64,000 nt of DNA, taken from positions 858,521 through 922,520 of the forward strand of contig NZ_FNKA01000002.1 of the NCBI RefSeq assembly GCF_900101335.1, in the 5' to 3' direction. The notes beneath the pieces were generated by a model that searched no databases, was not told the DNA's origin, and saw only the letters and a program-made list of their open reading frames with translations. Source of the DNA: Quadrisphaera sp. DSM 44207. GTDB lineage: Bacteria; Actinomycetota; Actinomycetes; Actinomycetales; Quadrisphaeraceae. A program made the translations under genes and the position numbers. Positions 15,118 through 23,971 of this stretch are shown here, piece after piece; the first letter of the stretch is position 1, and every line of letters starts with the position of its first letter.

Positions 15118-16599
15118 TCAGACCACGCCGAGCAGCGCCTCGATCGGGGCGATGGCGAAGTAGACGACGAACAGCCCCGCGACGAGCCACAGCAGCGGGT
15201 GCACGGTGCGCGCCCGGCCGGAGACGGCCTGGATGACGGCGTAGGAGACGAAGCCGGCCCCGATGCCGTTGGTGATGGAGTACGTGAACGGCATGACGAC
15301 GATCGTCAGGAACGCCGGGATGGCGATGGTGAAGTCGGTGAAGTCGATCGTGCGCACCTGCGTGATCATGAGGAAGCCGACGATGACGAGCGCGGGCGTG
15401 GCCGCCTCGAAGGGCACGACCTGCACCAGCGGCGTGAAGAACATCGCGAGCAGGAACAGCACGCCGGTGACCACGCTGGCCAGGCCGGTGCGCGCGCCCT
15501 CCCCGACGCCCGCGGCGGACTCGATGTACGTGGTGTTCGACGACGTGGAGCCGGCGCCGCCGGCGACGGCCGCCACGGAGTCGACGAGCAGGACGCGGTC
15601 CACGCCGGGCAGGCGCCCGCGCTCGTCGAGCAGGCCGGCCTCCGCGCCGACGCCGACGACGGTGCCCATGGTGTCGAAGAAGTCGGCGAGCATGAGCGTG
15701 AAGACGAGCAGCAGGGCCGCGACGACGCCCACCTCGGCGAAGGAGCCGAAGAGGCTGAACCGCCCCAGCAGCGACAGGTCGGGGGCGCTGAACAGCTGCT
15801 CGGGCAGCTGCGGGACGACGAGGCTCCAGCCGACGGGGTCGGTCGCGCCGTCCGCGCCGACGCGCGGGCCGACGTCCGCGAAGGCCTCGACGAGCACCGC
15901 GAGCAGCGTCGTGCCGACGATGCCGAGCAGGATCGCGCCCTTGACGCGCCGGGCGACGAGGACGGCGGTCAGGAGCAGCCCGACGACGAAGACGGTGGTG
16001 GGCCAGCCCTGCAGGTTGCCGCCCACGCCGAGCTCCAGCGGCACGGCGGCGCCGGCGGGCGTGCGCACGAACCCGGCGTCGACGAAGCCGATGAGCGCGA
16101 TGAACAGGCCGATGCCGACGCTGATGGCGGTCTTCAGCTGCGCGGGGATGGCGTGGAAGACCGCGGTGCGGAAGCCGGTGAGGACGAGGACGGTGATGAC
16201 GAGGCCCTCGAGGACCACGAGGCCCATGGCGTCGGCCCAGTCCATCTGCGAGGCGATGCCGAAGGCGAGGAACGCGTTGATGCCCAGGCCCGCGGCGATG
16301 GCGAACGGGTAGCGCCCGACCACGCCCATGAGGATCGTCAGGACCCCGGCGACCAGGGCGGTGGCGGCGGCCACGGTCGGCACGCCGAGCACCTGGCCGC
16401 CGGCGTCGGGCGCGGTGCCGACGATGAGGGGGTTGAGGACGACGATGTAGGCCATCGTGAAGAACGTCGCCAGGCCGCCGCGCACCTCCCGCTGCACGCT
16501 CGAGCCGCGCGCGGAGATGGAGAAGTAGCGGTCCAGCCCGTTGCGGGGCGGGCGGGGGACGTCGGGCTCGGTGGAGATGGTCGTGGGCGCGTCGGCCAT
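15118..16599 (-). CDS. NCS2 family purine permease (AzgA/GhxP-like)
   Basis: A 493-residue polytopic protein. LDRYFSISARGSSVQREVRG is the start typical of AzgA-type adenine/guanine/hypoxanthine permeases. Then GLATFFTMAYIVVLNPLI, AAGLGINAFLAFG, LLVFTLMLADFFDTMGT and SSNTTYIESAAGVGEGART are the substrate-site segments of this subfamily. About a dozen hydrophobic helices are visible. ATG 16599 has AAGGA upstream. The leader (16600-16738) shows no purine-riboswitch-like structure. Confidence 0.92.
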   Translation of the reverse strand: MADAPTTISTEPDVPRPPRNGLDRYFSISARGSSVQREVRGGLATFFTMAYIVVLNPLIVGTAPDAGGQVLGVPTVAAATALVAGVLTILMGVVGRYPFAIAAGLGINAFLAFGIASQMDWADAMGLVVLEGLVITVLVLTGFRTAVFHAIPAQLKTAISVGIGLFIALIGFVDAGFVRTPAGAAVPLELGVGGNLQGWPTTVFVVGLLLTAVLVARRVKGAILLGIVGTTLLAVLVEAFADVGPRVGADGATDPVGWSLVVPQLPEQLFSAPDLSLLGRFSLFGSFAEVGVVAALLLVFTLMLADFFDTMGTVVGVGAEAGLLDERGRLPGVDRVLLVDSVAAVAGGAGSTSSNTTYIESAAGVGEGARTGLASVVTGVLFLLAMFFTPLVQVVPFEAATPALVIVGFLMITQVRTIDFTDFTIAIPAFLTIVVMPFTYSITNGIGAGFVSYAVIQAVSGRARTVHPLLWLVAGLFVVYFAIAPIEALLGVV

Positions 16600-16738
16600 G
16601 GCGGTCCTTCATCGGGCGGGCGGCGGGGGGACGCGTCGTTGCGCCGCGACAGCATCCCAGGTCCGCGGGCCCTCGCCGCCCGCCGTCACCCGCCGCGGAC
16701 GCGCCCGTGACCTGCCGCGACGCGGCCCGTTCCGCGGG

Positions 16739-18067
16739 TCAGCGCGAGAAGCGCGCCGTGACCGCCTCGCCGTGCGCGGGCAGGTCCTCGGCGTTCGCGA
16801 GGGCCACGACGTGGGCGGCGACCTCGCGCAGCGCGTCCGCGGAGTAGTCCACGACGTGGATGCCGCGCAGGAACGTCTGCACGCTCAGGCCCGCGGTGTG
16901 CGCGCAGGTGCCGCCCGTGGGCAGCACGTGGTTGGAGCCGGCGCAGTAGTCGCCGAGCGAGACCGGCGAGGACGGGCCGACGAAGATCGCGCCGGCGCTG
17001 CGCACCCGGGCGGCGACCGCGGCGGCGTCGGCGGTCTGCACCTCCAGGTGCTCCGCGCCGTACCCGTCGACGACGGCCAGGCCCGCCTCGACGTCGTCGA
17101 CGAGGACGACGACGGACTGCTCGCCCGTCAGCGCCGTGCGCACCCGCTCGGCGTGCTTGGTGGCGGCGACGCGCACCGCCAGCTCGGCGTCGACGGCGTC
17201 GGCCAGGCCGGGGGCGTCGGTGACGAGGACGGCCGCGGCCAGCACGTCGTGCTCGGCCTGGCTGACGAGGTCGGCGGCCACGAGCGCGGGGTCGGCGGTG
17301 GCGTCGGCGAGGACGGCGATCTCCGTCGGGCCCGCCTCGGAGTCGATGCCCACCAGCCCGCGCAGCAGGCGCTTGGCGGCGGCGACGTAGACGTTGCCGG
17401 GGCCGGTGACGACGTCCACCGGCGCGCACACCAGGGCCCCGGCGTGCGGGCCGTCGGTCTCCCGGGCGCCGTGGGCGAACATCGCCACCGCCTGGGCGCC
17501 GCCGACGGCGTAGACCTCCTCGACCCCGAGCAGGGCGCACGCGGCGAGGATCGTCGGGTGCGGCAGGCCGCCGTGGTCGCGCTGCGGCGGGCTGGCCACC
17601 GCCAGGGACTCCACCCCCGCCTCCTGGGCGGGGACGACGTTCATCACCACGCTGCTGGGGTAGACCGCCAGGCCCCCGGGCGCGTACAGCCCCACGCGCT
17701 GGACGGGCACGAAGCGCTCGGTGACGGTGCCGCCGGGCACCACGCGCGTGGTGACGTCGGCGCGGCGCTGGTCGCGGTGCACGAGGCGGGCGCGGCGCAC
17801 GGACTCCTCCAGCGCCGCGCGCACGGCCGGGTCCAGGCGCGCCAGGGCGTCGGCCAGGGCGGGCGCCGGCACCCGCAGCGCCTCCACCCGCACGCCGTCG
17901 AAGCGCTCCCCCAGCTCCCGCAGCGCGGCGGCGCCGCGGGTGCGCACGTCCTCGGCGATCGGGCGGACGGCGGCGACCGCGGCCTCGACGTCCAGGGCCG
18001 CCCGCGGCAGGGTGCCGCGCAGCTCGCGGGCGTCGAGCCGCTGCCCGCGCAGGTCCAGTCGTCGCAT
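16739..18067 (-). CDS. hisD: Histidinol dehydrogenase
   Basis: A 442-residue zinc enzyme making histidine from histidinol. Motifs are [83 protein letters not shown] and [21 protein letters not shown]. The zinc and catalytic residues (Gln/His in SQAEHD, the EHLE Glu/His) are present. The gene is separated from hisC and hisB by 3.8 kb. A TACCCT -10 box lies seven bases before an in-frame GTG at 18070, so the true start may be that GTG, one codon earlier. Confidence 0.96.
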   Translation of the reverse strand: MRRLDLRGQRLDARELRGTLPRAALDVEAAVAAVRPIAEDVRTRGAAALRELGERFDGVRVEALRVPAPALADALARLDPAVRAALEESVRRARLVHRDQRRADVTTRVVPGGTVTERFVPVQRVGLYAPGGLAVYPSSVVMNVVPAQEAGVESLAVASPPQRDHGGLPHPTILAACALLGVEEVYAVGGAQAVAMFAHGARETDGPHAGALVCAPVDVVTGPGNVYVAAAKRLLRGLVGIDSEAGPTEIAVLADATADPALVAADLVSQAEHDVLAAAVLVTDAPGLADAVDAELAVRVAATKHAERVRTALTGEQSVVVLVDDVEAGLAVVDGYGAEHLEVQTADAAAVAARVRSAGAIFVGPSSPVSLGDYCAGSNHVLPTGGTCAHTAGLSVQTFLRGIHVVDYSADALREVAAHVVALANAEDLPAHGEAVTARFSR

Positions 18068-18077
18068 CACGGCCCCC

Positions 18078-18083
18078 AGGGTA
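18078..18083 (-). promoter_or_regulatory. -10 element TACCCT of hisD
   Basis: Minus-strand TACCCT (TANNNT) lies seven bases before GTG 18070 and ten before ATG 18067, fitting leaderless or near-leaderless transcription of hisD. Confidence 0.4.
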
Positions 18084-18124
18084 GGGCGGCGGCGCTGTCG
18101 CACCGCCTGTGCACACTGGTGCGC

Positions 18125-21100
18125 GTGACCGCCTCCCCGCCCGCGCTCGCCCCGGCGCCGTCCTCCGCGCCCGTTCCGCAGGTGCCGCGCGAGGAGCTGG
18201 CGCGGGCGCTGGCGGGCGCCCTCGGGCCCGGCGGGGCGCAGCGCGTGGACGCCTCCCGGCGCCGGCGCGCGGAGTACACCTCCGACGCCTCCAACTACCG
18301 CGTCGTGCCCAGCGCGGTGGTCTTCCCCCGCGACGCGGACGACGTCGAGGCGGCGCTGGCGACCTGCCGGGCCCTCGGGGTGCCGCTGACCTCCCGCGGG
18401 GCGGGCACCTCCGTGGCCGGCAACGCGGTCGGCACGGGCGTGGTGCTCGACTTCTCCCGCTCCATGGGCCGGGTGCTCGAGGTCGACCCGACCTCGCAGA
18501 CGGCGCTGGTGCAGCCCGGGGTGGTCCTCGACGACCTGCAGCGCGCGGCGCACCCGCACGGGCTGCGGTTCGGGCCCGACCCGAGCACCCACGCGCGGTG
18601 CACGCTCGGCGGCATGATCGGCAACGACGCGTGCGGCTCCCACGCGCTGGCGTACGGGCGCACGAGCCACAACGTGCTCGGCCTCGACGTCCTCGACGGC
18701 ACCGGCCGCCGCTTCTCCACCGACGCCCCGCCGGCGCAGCTGGTCGCCGACCTCGACGCCGTGGCCCGCGCGCACCTGGCCACCCTGCGCACGCGCTTCG
18801 CCACCTTCGGCCGGCAGGTCTCCGGCTACGCCCTGGAGCACCTGCTGCCCGAGGGCGGGGGCCCGGCCGGCGACGGCGGCACGAACCTGGCCCGGCTGCT
18901 GACCGGCTCGGAGGGCACGCTCGCGGTGATGACGGCCGCGCGCGTGCGGCTCGTGCGCGAGGCGGCGTCGACGACCTTCGTCGTCCTCGGCTACCCCGAC
19001 ACGGCGAGCGCGGCGGACGCCACCCCGGCGCTGCTGGAGCACCGCCCGCTGGCGGTCGAGGGCATCGACCGGCGCCTGGTGGAGGTCGTGCGCGCCCGCG
19101 GCGGCGCCGTCGCCGGGCTGCCCGGCGGCGACGGCTGGCTGTTCGTGGAGGTCGGCGGCGAGGACGCCGCGGCCTCCCTCGCCGCCGCCCGCCGCCTGGT
19201 GGCCTCCTCCGGGGCCCTGGACTCGGTGGTGATCCCCACCGCGGCGCAGGCGCGGGCGCTGTGGCGCATCCGCGAGGACGGCGCCGGGCTCGCCGGGCGC
19301 TCCCCCGAGGGCCGCCCGGCCTGGCCGGGCTGGGAGGACGCCGCGGTGCCGCCGCAGCGCCTGGGCGCCTACCTGCGCGACTTCGAGGCGCTGATGCGCG
19401 CGCACCGCCTCGACGGCCTGTCCTACGGGCACTTCGGCGACGGCTGCATCCACGTGCGCATCGACTTCCCGCTCGCCGCGGACGGCGGCGCCGCCCGCAC
19501 CGGGGACTTCCTGCGGGCGGCCGCCTCGCTCGTGGCCGCGCACGGCGGGTCGCTGTCGGGCGAGCACGGCGACGGGCGCGCTCGCGGGGCGCTGCTGCCG
19601 CTGATGTACCCCGCGGACGCGCTCGCCGCGTTCGGGGAGGTCAAGGCCGTCTTCGACCCCGACGACGTCCTGAACCCCGGCGTGATCGTGCGGCCGCGGC
19701 CGCTGGAGGCCGACCTGCGGGTGCCGGCCGCGCGCGCCGCCGTCGAGATCGGGCTCCCCGGGACGCGCCCGCCGCAGCCGCTGCAGTTCGCCTACTCCCA
19801 CGACGGCGGTGACCTCACCACCGCCGTGCACCGCTGCGTCGGGGTGGGCAAGTGCCGCGCCGACACCTCCGGCGCCGGCGGTGTGATGTGCCCCTCCTAC
19901 CTGGCCACGGGCGACGAGAAGGACTCCACGCGCGGACGCGCCCGCCTGCTGCAGGAGATGGCCAACGGCACCCTGGTCACCGACGGGTGGCGCTCGGAGG
20001 AGGTGCACGAGGCGCTCGACCTGTGCCTGTCCTGCAAGGGGTGCGCCGTGGACTGCCCGGCCGGCGTCGACATGGCCACGTACAAGGCGGAGTTCCTGCA
20101 CCACCACTACGCCGGGCGGCTGCGCCCGGTGAACCACTACCTGCTCGGGTGGCTGCCGCGCTGGGCGCGCCTGGCCGCGCACGCGCCGCGGCTGGTCAAC
20201 GCCCTGACCGGCGTGCCGGTGCTCGCGCGCCTGGCCCGCGCGGTCGGCGGCGTCGACCAGCGCCGGCCGCTGCCGCGCTTCGCGGAGCAGACCTTCCGCG
20301 CCTGGTTCGAGGCCCGCGCCGCCCAGCGGCGCCGCGACGGCGTGGAGGAGACCGGGCAGCCGGTGGTGCTGTGGGTCGACACGTTCACCGACGCCTTCGA
20401 CCCGCAGGTCGGGCGGGCGGCGGTGGAGCTGCTCGAGCACCTCGGGTTCTCGGTGCGCCTGCCGGTCGGGAAGGTGTGCTGCGGGCTGACGTGGGTGTCC
20501 ACCGGCCAGCTGGACGGCGCGAAGGCCCAGCTGCGGCGCACCCTCGACGCGATCGACGGCGCGGTGGCGGGGCTGGACGACGGCGCCGACGGCGCGGACG
20601 GCGTCGACGGCGCGGACGGCGCGGACGGCGCTGCGGTGCCGGTCGTGGGGCTGGAGCCGAGCTGCACCGCGCTGCTGCGCGACGACGCCGCGGAGCTGCT
20701 GCCCGACGACCCGCGGGCGCGCGCCCTGCACGGGCGGGTGCGCACGGTCGCGGAGCTGATCGCCGAGCACCGGCCCGAGTGGCAGCCGCCGCGCCTCGAC
20801 GGGCCGGCCGTGGTGCAGCCGCACTGCCACCAGCACGCGGTGATGGGCTTCGACGCCGACCGCGCGCTCATGGCCCGGGCGGGGGTCGACGCGCAGGTGC
20901 TCGCCGGCTGCTGCGGCCTGGCGGGCAACTTCGGCGCCGAGCGCGGGCACTTCGAGGTCTCCCAGAAGGTCGCCGAGCACCAGCTGCTGCCCGCGCTGCG
21001 CGCCGCCGACCCAGCCACGCCCGTGCTCGCCGACGGCTTCTCCTGCCGCACGCAGACCTCCGACCTCGCCGGGCGCCGTCCGCTGCACCTGGTCGAGGCG

Positions 21101-21130
21101 CTCGCCGCCGCCCTCCGCGACGACGCCTGA
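18125..21130 (+). CDS. FAD-linked oxidase fused to Fe-S (CCG-domain) subunit, D-lactate/glycolate dehydrogenase type
   Basis: A 1001-residue fusion. An FAD-binding_4 domain ([48 protein letters not shown]) leads into an FAD-oxidase C domain ([30 protein letters not shown]). A ferredoxin-like module follows, with cysteines in CVGVGKC, MCPSY and [14 protein letters not shown]. Two CCG repeats end the protein (KVCCGLTW and [11 protein letters not shown]). This architecture oxidises 2-hydroxy acids and passes electrons to quinones or an Fe-S chain; the substrate is not decidable here. Residues about 819-837 form a [14 protein letters not shown] repeat. The start is preceded by CACACT seven bases upstream, a weak leaderless signal. 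Confidence 0.9.
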   Translation: MTASPPALAPAPSSAPVPQVPREELARALAGALGPGGAQRVDASRRRRAEYTSDASNYRVVPSAVVFPRDADDVEAALATCRALGVPLTSRGAGTSVAGNAVGTGVVLDFSRSMGRVLEVDPTSQTALVQPGVVLDDLQRAAHPHGLRFGPDPSTHARCTLGGMIGNDACGSHALAYGRTSHNVLGLDVLDGTGRRFSTDAPPAQLVADLDAVARAHLATLRTRFATFGRQVSGYALEHLLPEGGGPAGDGGTNLARLLTGSEGTLAVMTAARVRLVREAASTTFVVLGYPDTASAADATPALLEHRPLAVEGIDRRLVEVVRARGGAVAGLPGGDGWLFVEVGGEDAAASLAAARRLVASSGALDSVVIPTAAQARALWRIREDGAGLAGRSPEGRPAWPGWEDAAVPPQRLGAYLRDFEALMRAHRLDGLSYGHFGDGCIHVRIDFPLAADGGAARTGDFLRAAASLVAAHGGSLSGEHGDGRARGALLPLMYPADALAAFGEVKAVFDPDDVLNPGVIVRPRPLEADLRVPAARAAVEIGLPGTRPPQPLQFAYSHDGGDLTTAVHRCVGVGKCRADTSGAGGVMCPSYLATGDEKDSTRGRARLLQEMANGTLVTDGWRSEEVHEALDLCLSCKGCAVDCPAGVDMATYKAEFLHHHYAGRLRPVNHYLLGWLPRWARLAAHAPRLVNALTGVPVLARLARAVGGVDQRRPLPRFAEQTFRAWFEARAAQRRRDGVEETGQPVVLWVDTFTDAFDPQVGRAAVELLEHLGFSVRLPVGKVCCGLTWVSTGQLDGAKAQLRRTLDAIDGAVAGLDDGADGADGVDGADGADGAAVPVVGLEPSCTALLRDDAAELLPDDPRARALHGRVRTVAELIAEHRPEWQPPRLDGPAVVQPHCHQHAVMGFDADRALMARAGVDAQVLAGCCGLAGNFGAERGHFEVSQKVAEHQLLPALRAADPATPVLADGFSCRTQTSDLAGRRPLHLVEALAAALRDDA
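20579..20633 (+). repeat. 9-bp-period GAD-coding tandem repeat
   Basis: GACGGCGCG-type nonamers repeat about six times, encoding a Gly-Ala-Asp linker inside the CCG domain of the FAD/Fe-S protein, between the [10 protein letters not shown] helix and [10 protein letters not shown]. The length is in frame. Confidence 0.7.
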
Positions 21131-21249
21131 CCGACTCCCCCTGCGGGGGTCCTCCGGCCCGTGAGCGCACTCCGCCCGCGCAGTGCGCCGGAGCGGGCGG
21201 GGTCGGGGCAGCGGTGGCGCGCGCGGCGCGCAGCGGGTTGGGTGGGGAC

Positions 21250-22104
21250 GTGAAGATCGTCGTGACGGGTGGCAGCGGGAAGCTCGGGCGCGCCGTGGTG
21301 CGCGACCTCGTCGAGCACGGGCACGACGTCCTCGACGTCGACCTCGCGCCCCCAGCGGAGCCGGTCGGCCGCTTCCTGCGCGCCGACCTGACCGACCCCG
21401 GCCAGGCCCTCGAGGTGCTGCTGGGCGTCGACGAGCACCACCGCGGCCCCGGCGCCGTGGACGCCGTCGTGCACCTGGCGGCGATCCCGGCGCCCGGCCT
21501 CCTGCCCGACGCGACGACCTTCGCCACCAACACCCTGAGCACCTACAACGTCTTCGCCGCCGCTCGGGCAGCGGGTGTGAGCAACGTCGTGTGGGCCTCC
21601 AGCGAGACCGTCCTCGGGCTCCCCTTCGACGTCCCCCCGCCGTACGCGCCCGTCGACGAGGAGTGCGCGCCGCGGCCGGAGACCTCGTACTCGCTGTCGA
21701 AGGACCTCGGCGAGGAGATGGCGCGGCAGTTCTGCCGCTGGGAGCCCGACCTGAAGATCATCGGGCTGCGGTTCTCCAACGTCATGGAGCCGCACGAGTA
21801 CGCGGCCTTCCCCGGCTTCGACGCGGACCCGAGCACCCGCAAGTGGAACCTGTGGGGCTACATCGACGCCCGCGACGGCGCCCAGGCGGTGCGCCGGGCC
21901 CTGGAGCTCGACGCTCCGGGCGCGGACGTGTTCATCATCGCCGCGGCCGACACCGTGATGGGCCGGTCGAGCGCCGAGCTGCTCGCCGAGGTCTTCCCGG
22001 GCGTGCCGCTGACCCGGCAGGTCGGCGAGCACGAGACGCTGCTCTCGATCGAGAAGGCTCGCCGCGTGCTCGGCTACGAGCCCGAGCACAGCTGGCGCAC
22101 CTAG
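21250..22104 (+). CDS. NAD-dependent epimerase/dehydratase (extended SDR)
   Basis: A 284-residue protein beginning [20 protein letters not shown] (Rossmann GxxGxxG), with a DVDLA acidic residue at strand 2, [19 protein letters not shown] and the [11 protein letters not shown]yr-x-x-x-Lys-type site (Y-S-L-S-K). The C-terminal part includes LRFSNVMEP and [10 protein letters not shown]. The sugar substrate is unknown. GTG 21250 starts at the fold's first strand. The stop TAG is also the first half of the -10 box for the next gene. Confidence 0.9.
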   Translation: MKIVVTGGSGKLGRAVVRDLVEHGHDVLDVDLAPPAEPVGRFLRADLTDPGQALEVLLGVDEHHRGPGAVDAVVHLAAIPAPGLLPDATTFATNTLSTYNVFAAARAAGVSNVVWASSETVLGLPFDVPPPYAPVDEECAPRPETSYSLSKDLGEEMARQFCRWEPDLKIIGLRFSNVMEPHEYAAFPGFDADPSTRKWNLWGYIDARDGAQAVRRALELDAPGADVFIIAAADTVMGRSSAELLAEVFPGVPLTRQVGEHETLLSIEKARRVLGYEPEHSWRT

Positions 22105-22107
22105 GCT
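22102..22107 (+). promoter_or_regulatory. -10 element TAGGCT overlapping the epimerase stop codon
   Basis: TAGGCT ends six bases before GTG 22114, without a ribosome site, predicting a leaderless transcript. Its TAG is also the upstream gene's stop codon. Confidence 0.5.
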
Positions 22108-22113
22108 GCGGCG

Positions 22114-22800
22114 GTGCCCGCAGCTGCTCCGGAGCGACTCCCCCTCTTCCCGCTGCACGCGGTGCTGGTGCCGGGGCTCGTGCTGCCGCTGACGGTCTTC
22201 GAGCCGCGCTACCTCACCCTCGTCGAGCACCTGCTGGCGCGCCCGGAGGACGAGCGCACCTTCGGCGTGGTCGCGCTGCGCAGCGGGCGGGAGTCCGGGC
22301 GGCCGCACGACCTCGCCGCGCTGCACCGGGTCGGGTGCACCGCGGTGGTCCGCTCGGTGACCGAGACCGACGAGGGCCGCTACGAGCTGCTCACCTCCGG
22401 GGCCGTGCGGTTCCGCCTGGACGGCCTCGACGAGGACGCCGGGACCCCGTACCTGACCGGGCTCGTCACCCCGCTGCCCGAGGCGGAGGGCGACGGCAGC
22501 GACCTGGCCGCCCTGGCCGCCGCCGTGGCCGCGCGCTGGACGGCGTACCGCCAGCGCCTGGGCATCACCGCCACCGGCGTGCCGGGCGGCGTCCCGTCCG
22601 ACCCGGCGGTGCTGTCCTACCTCGTGGTCGCCGGCATGGTCCTGGACGTCCCGCAGCGCCAGGCCCTGCTCGAGGTGCCCGACACGGCCTCCCGCCTGCG
22701 CGAGGAGCGGCGCCTGCTGCACCGCGAGCTCGCGCTCGTCGAGGCGCTGCGCTCCCTGCCGGCGCAGGACCTCACCACCACCGAGCCGGACCCGAACTGA
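22114..22800 (+). CDS. LON peptidase substrate-binding domain protein
   Basis: A 228-residue stand-alone LON N-terminal domain: LPLFPLHAVLVPGLVLPLTVFEPRY is the signature, followed by FGVVALR and LHRVGCTAVVRSV. There is no ATPase or protease part. Such proteins resemble cereblon-type ligand-binding domains and are common in actinomycetes with unknown role. Start by leaderless GTG just after TAGGCT-N6. Confidence 0.88.
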   Translation: MPAAAPERLPLFPLHAVLVPGLVLPLTVFEPRYLTLVEHLLARPEDERTFGVVALRSGRESGRPHDLAALHRVGCTAVVRSVTETDEGRYELLTSGAVRFRLDGLDEDAGTPYLTGLVTPLPEAEGDGSDLAALAAAVAARWTAYRQRLGITATGVPGGVPSDPAVLSYLVVAGMVLDVPQRQALLEVPDTASRLREERRLLHRELALVEALRSLPAQDLTTTEPDPN

Positions 22801-22847
22801 CCGGCCGGGTCGCAGGGCCGGGGCGCAGGGCCGGGGCGGGTCGAGGG

Positions 22848-23438
22848 GTGGCGAGTTCGAGGGGTGGCGCGGCGACACCGGCGACCGCCGTCCTGGCCCG
22901 CGCGGGGGTGGCGCACGTCGTGCGCGCCTACGATCACGACGCCGCGGCCGTGGCCCGCGGCCTCGGCGACGGGCAGGAAGCGGCCGCGGCGCTTCGGGTG
23001 GACCCGCGCCGGGTGCTGAAGACGCTGCTGGCGGCGGTGGACGGCGAGCTGGTGGTCGCGGTGCTGCCGGTGGCCGCCCGCCTGGACCTGAAGGCGCTGG
23101 CCGCCGCCGTCGGGGGCCGGCGCGCGGCGATGGCGGATCCGGCGGCCGCCGAGCGGGCCACCGGCTGCGTCGTCGGCGGCATCAGCCCCCTGGCTCAGCG
23201 CCGCAGGCTGCGCACCGTGGTGGACGCCGCGGCGCTGGAGCACGCCGGGGTGCTCGTCAGCGCCGGACGGCGCGGGCTGGACGTGGAGCTGGCGCCTCAG
23301 GACCTCGTGCGGCTGACCGGCGCGCTGGTCGCCCCGGTGTCCGCGGCGGGCGGGTCCGCCGGGACCGGACCCGGTGCGGGCGGGCCGACGGTCGAGCCGC
23401 CAGCGGCGGGCCCCTCGACCGGCCCCTCGACCGGTTGA
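22848..23438 (+). CDS. ybaK: YbaK/EbsC-type Cys-tRNA(Pro) deacylase
   Basis: A 196-residue protein. TPATAVLARAGVAHVVRAYDH, the lysine in DPRRVLKTLLAAVDGELVVAVLPV, LDLKALAAAVGGRRAAMADP and ATGCVVGGISPLAQRRRLRTVVD match YbaK editing enzymes that remove Cys mis-charged on tRNA-Pro. The last 35 residues (AAGGSAGTGPGAGGPTVE...) are low complexity and lie in a 142-bp tail-to-tail overlap with the convergent membrane-protein gene. Start GTG 22848 is inside a 13-bp direct repeat (TCGAGGGGTGGCG at 22841 and 22857), so the second copy may mislead start calling. Confidence 0.88.
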   Translation: MASSRGGAATPATAVLARAGVAHVVRAYDHDAAAVARGLGDGQEAAAALRVDPRRVLKTLLAAVDGELVVAVLPVAARLDLKALAAAVGGRRAAMADPAAAERATGCVVGGISPLAQRRRLRTVVDAAALEHAGVLVSAGRRGLDVELAPQDLVRLTGALVAPVSAAGGSAGTGPGAGGPTVEPPAAGPSTGPSTG

Positions 23439-23971
23439 GGGCCGCTGTGCTGCCACGCCGCGGCCAGGTGGCCGGCGGTGGCGGCGGCGGCCGCCGCGAG
23501 CGGCCACAGGAGCACGACGCCGGGGCTGGACAGGCGCAGCGGGCTGGTGGGGACGGCGTCCGGCGCCGCGGCCAGCTGCTCGGCCACGGGCGGCGGGCCG
23601 AGCGCGACGCCCAGGCCCCACGCCAGCAGCGACCCGAGCGCGCAGGCGAGCACCACCGCCGCGCTGCGGCGCGCCGGGGAGGACCCGGGCGCCAGCACGG
23701 CGGCCGTGCCGCAGAGCAGGCCCGCGCCGAGCCCGAGCAGGGCCAGCGAGCCGTCGTGGGCGGCCGCCAGCTCCGGCGCCGACGGCGCGTACAGCAGGTC
23801 CGGGGCGACCTGCACCACCGGCGCGGTCGGCGCGAGCACGGCCCAGGCGGCGCCGACGGGCACGGCGAGCAGCACCGGACCCAGCACCGGGCCCAGGACC
23901 GGGCCCAGGACCGGGCCCAGCACCGGCACGGCGCGCCGCAGCGCGCCCGCAACCCGCCCGGGCCGGCTCAC
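23297..23971 (-). CDS. Multi-pass membrane protein of unknown function
   Basis: A 224-residue protein whose GTG overlaps the dnaE stop (GTGA). Four hydrophobic segments are visible: [55 protein letters not shown] and GVVLLWPLAAAAAATAGHL. The first is preceded by a VLGP repeat (12-bp DNA repeat). The C-terminal 60 residues are Pro/Gly/Ala-rich and lie over the 3' end of the ybaK gene. No family was recognised. Confidence 0.65.
   Translation of the reverse strand: MSRPGRVAGALRRAVPVLGPVLGPVLGPVLGPVLLAVPVGAAWAVLAPTAPVVQVAPDLLYAPSAPELAAAHDGSLALLGLGAGLLCGTAAVLAPGSSPARRSAAVVLACALGSLLAWGLGVALGPPPVAEQLAAAPDAVPTSPLRLSSPGVVLLWPLAAAAAATAGHLAAAWQHSGPQPVEGPVEGPAAGGSTVGPPAPGPVPADPPAADTGATSAPVSRTRS

Noticed and set aside
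16600..16738. Purine riboswitch upstream of the NCS2 permease
   Set aside because: No three-way-junction aptamer pattern or conserved purine-switch core was recognisable.
16541..18124. N-terminal extension of the FAD/Fe-S gene
   Set aside because: The frame is open but antisense to hisD; the family begins after GTG 18125.
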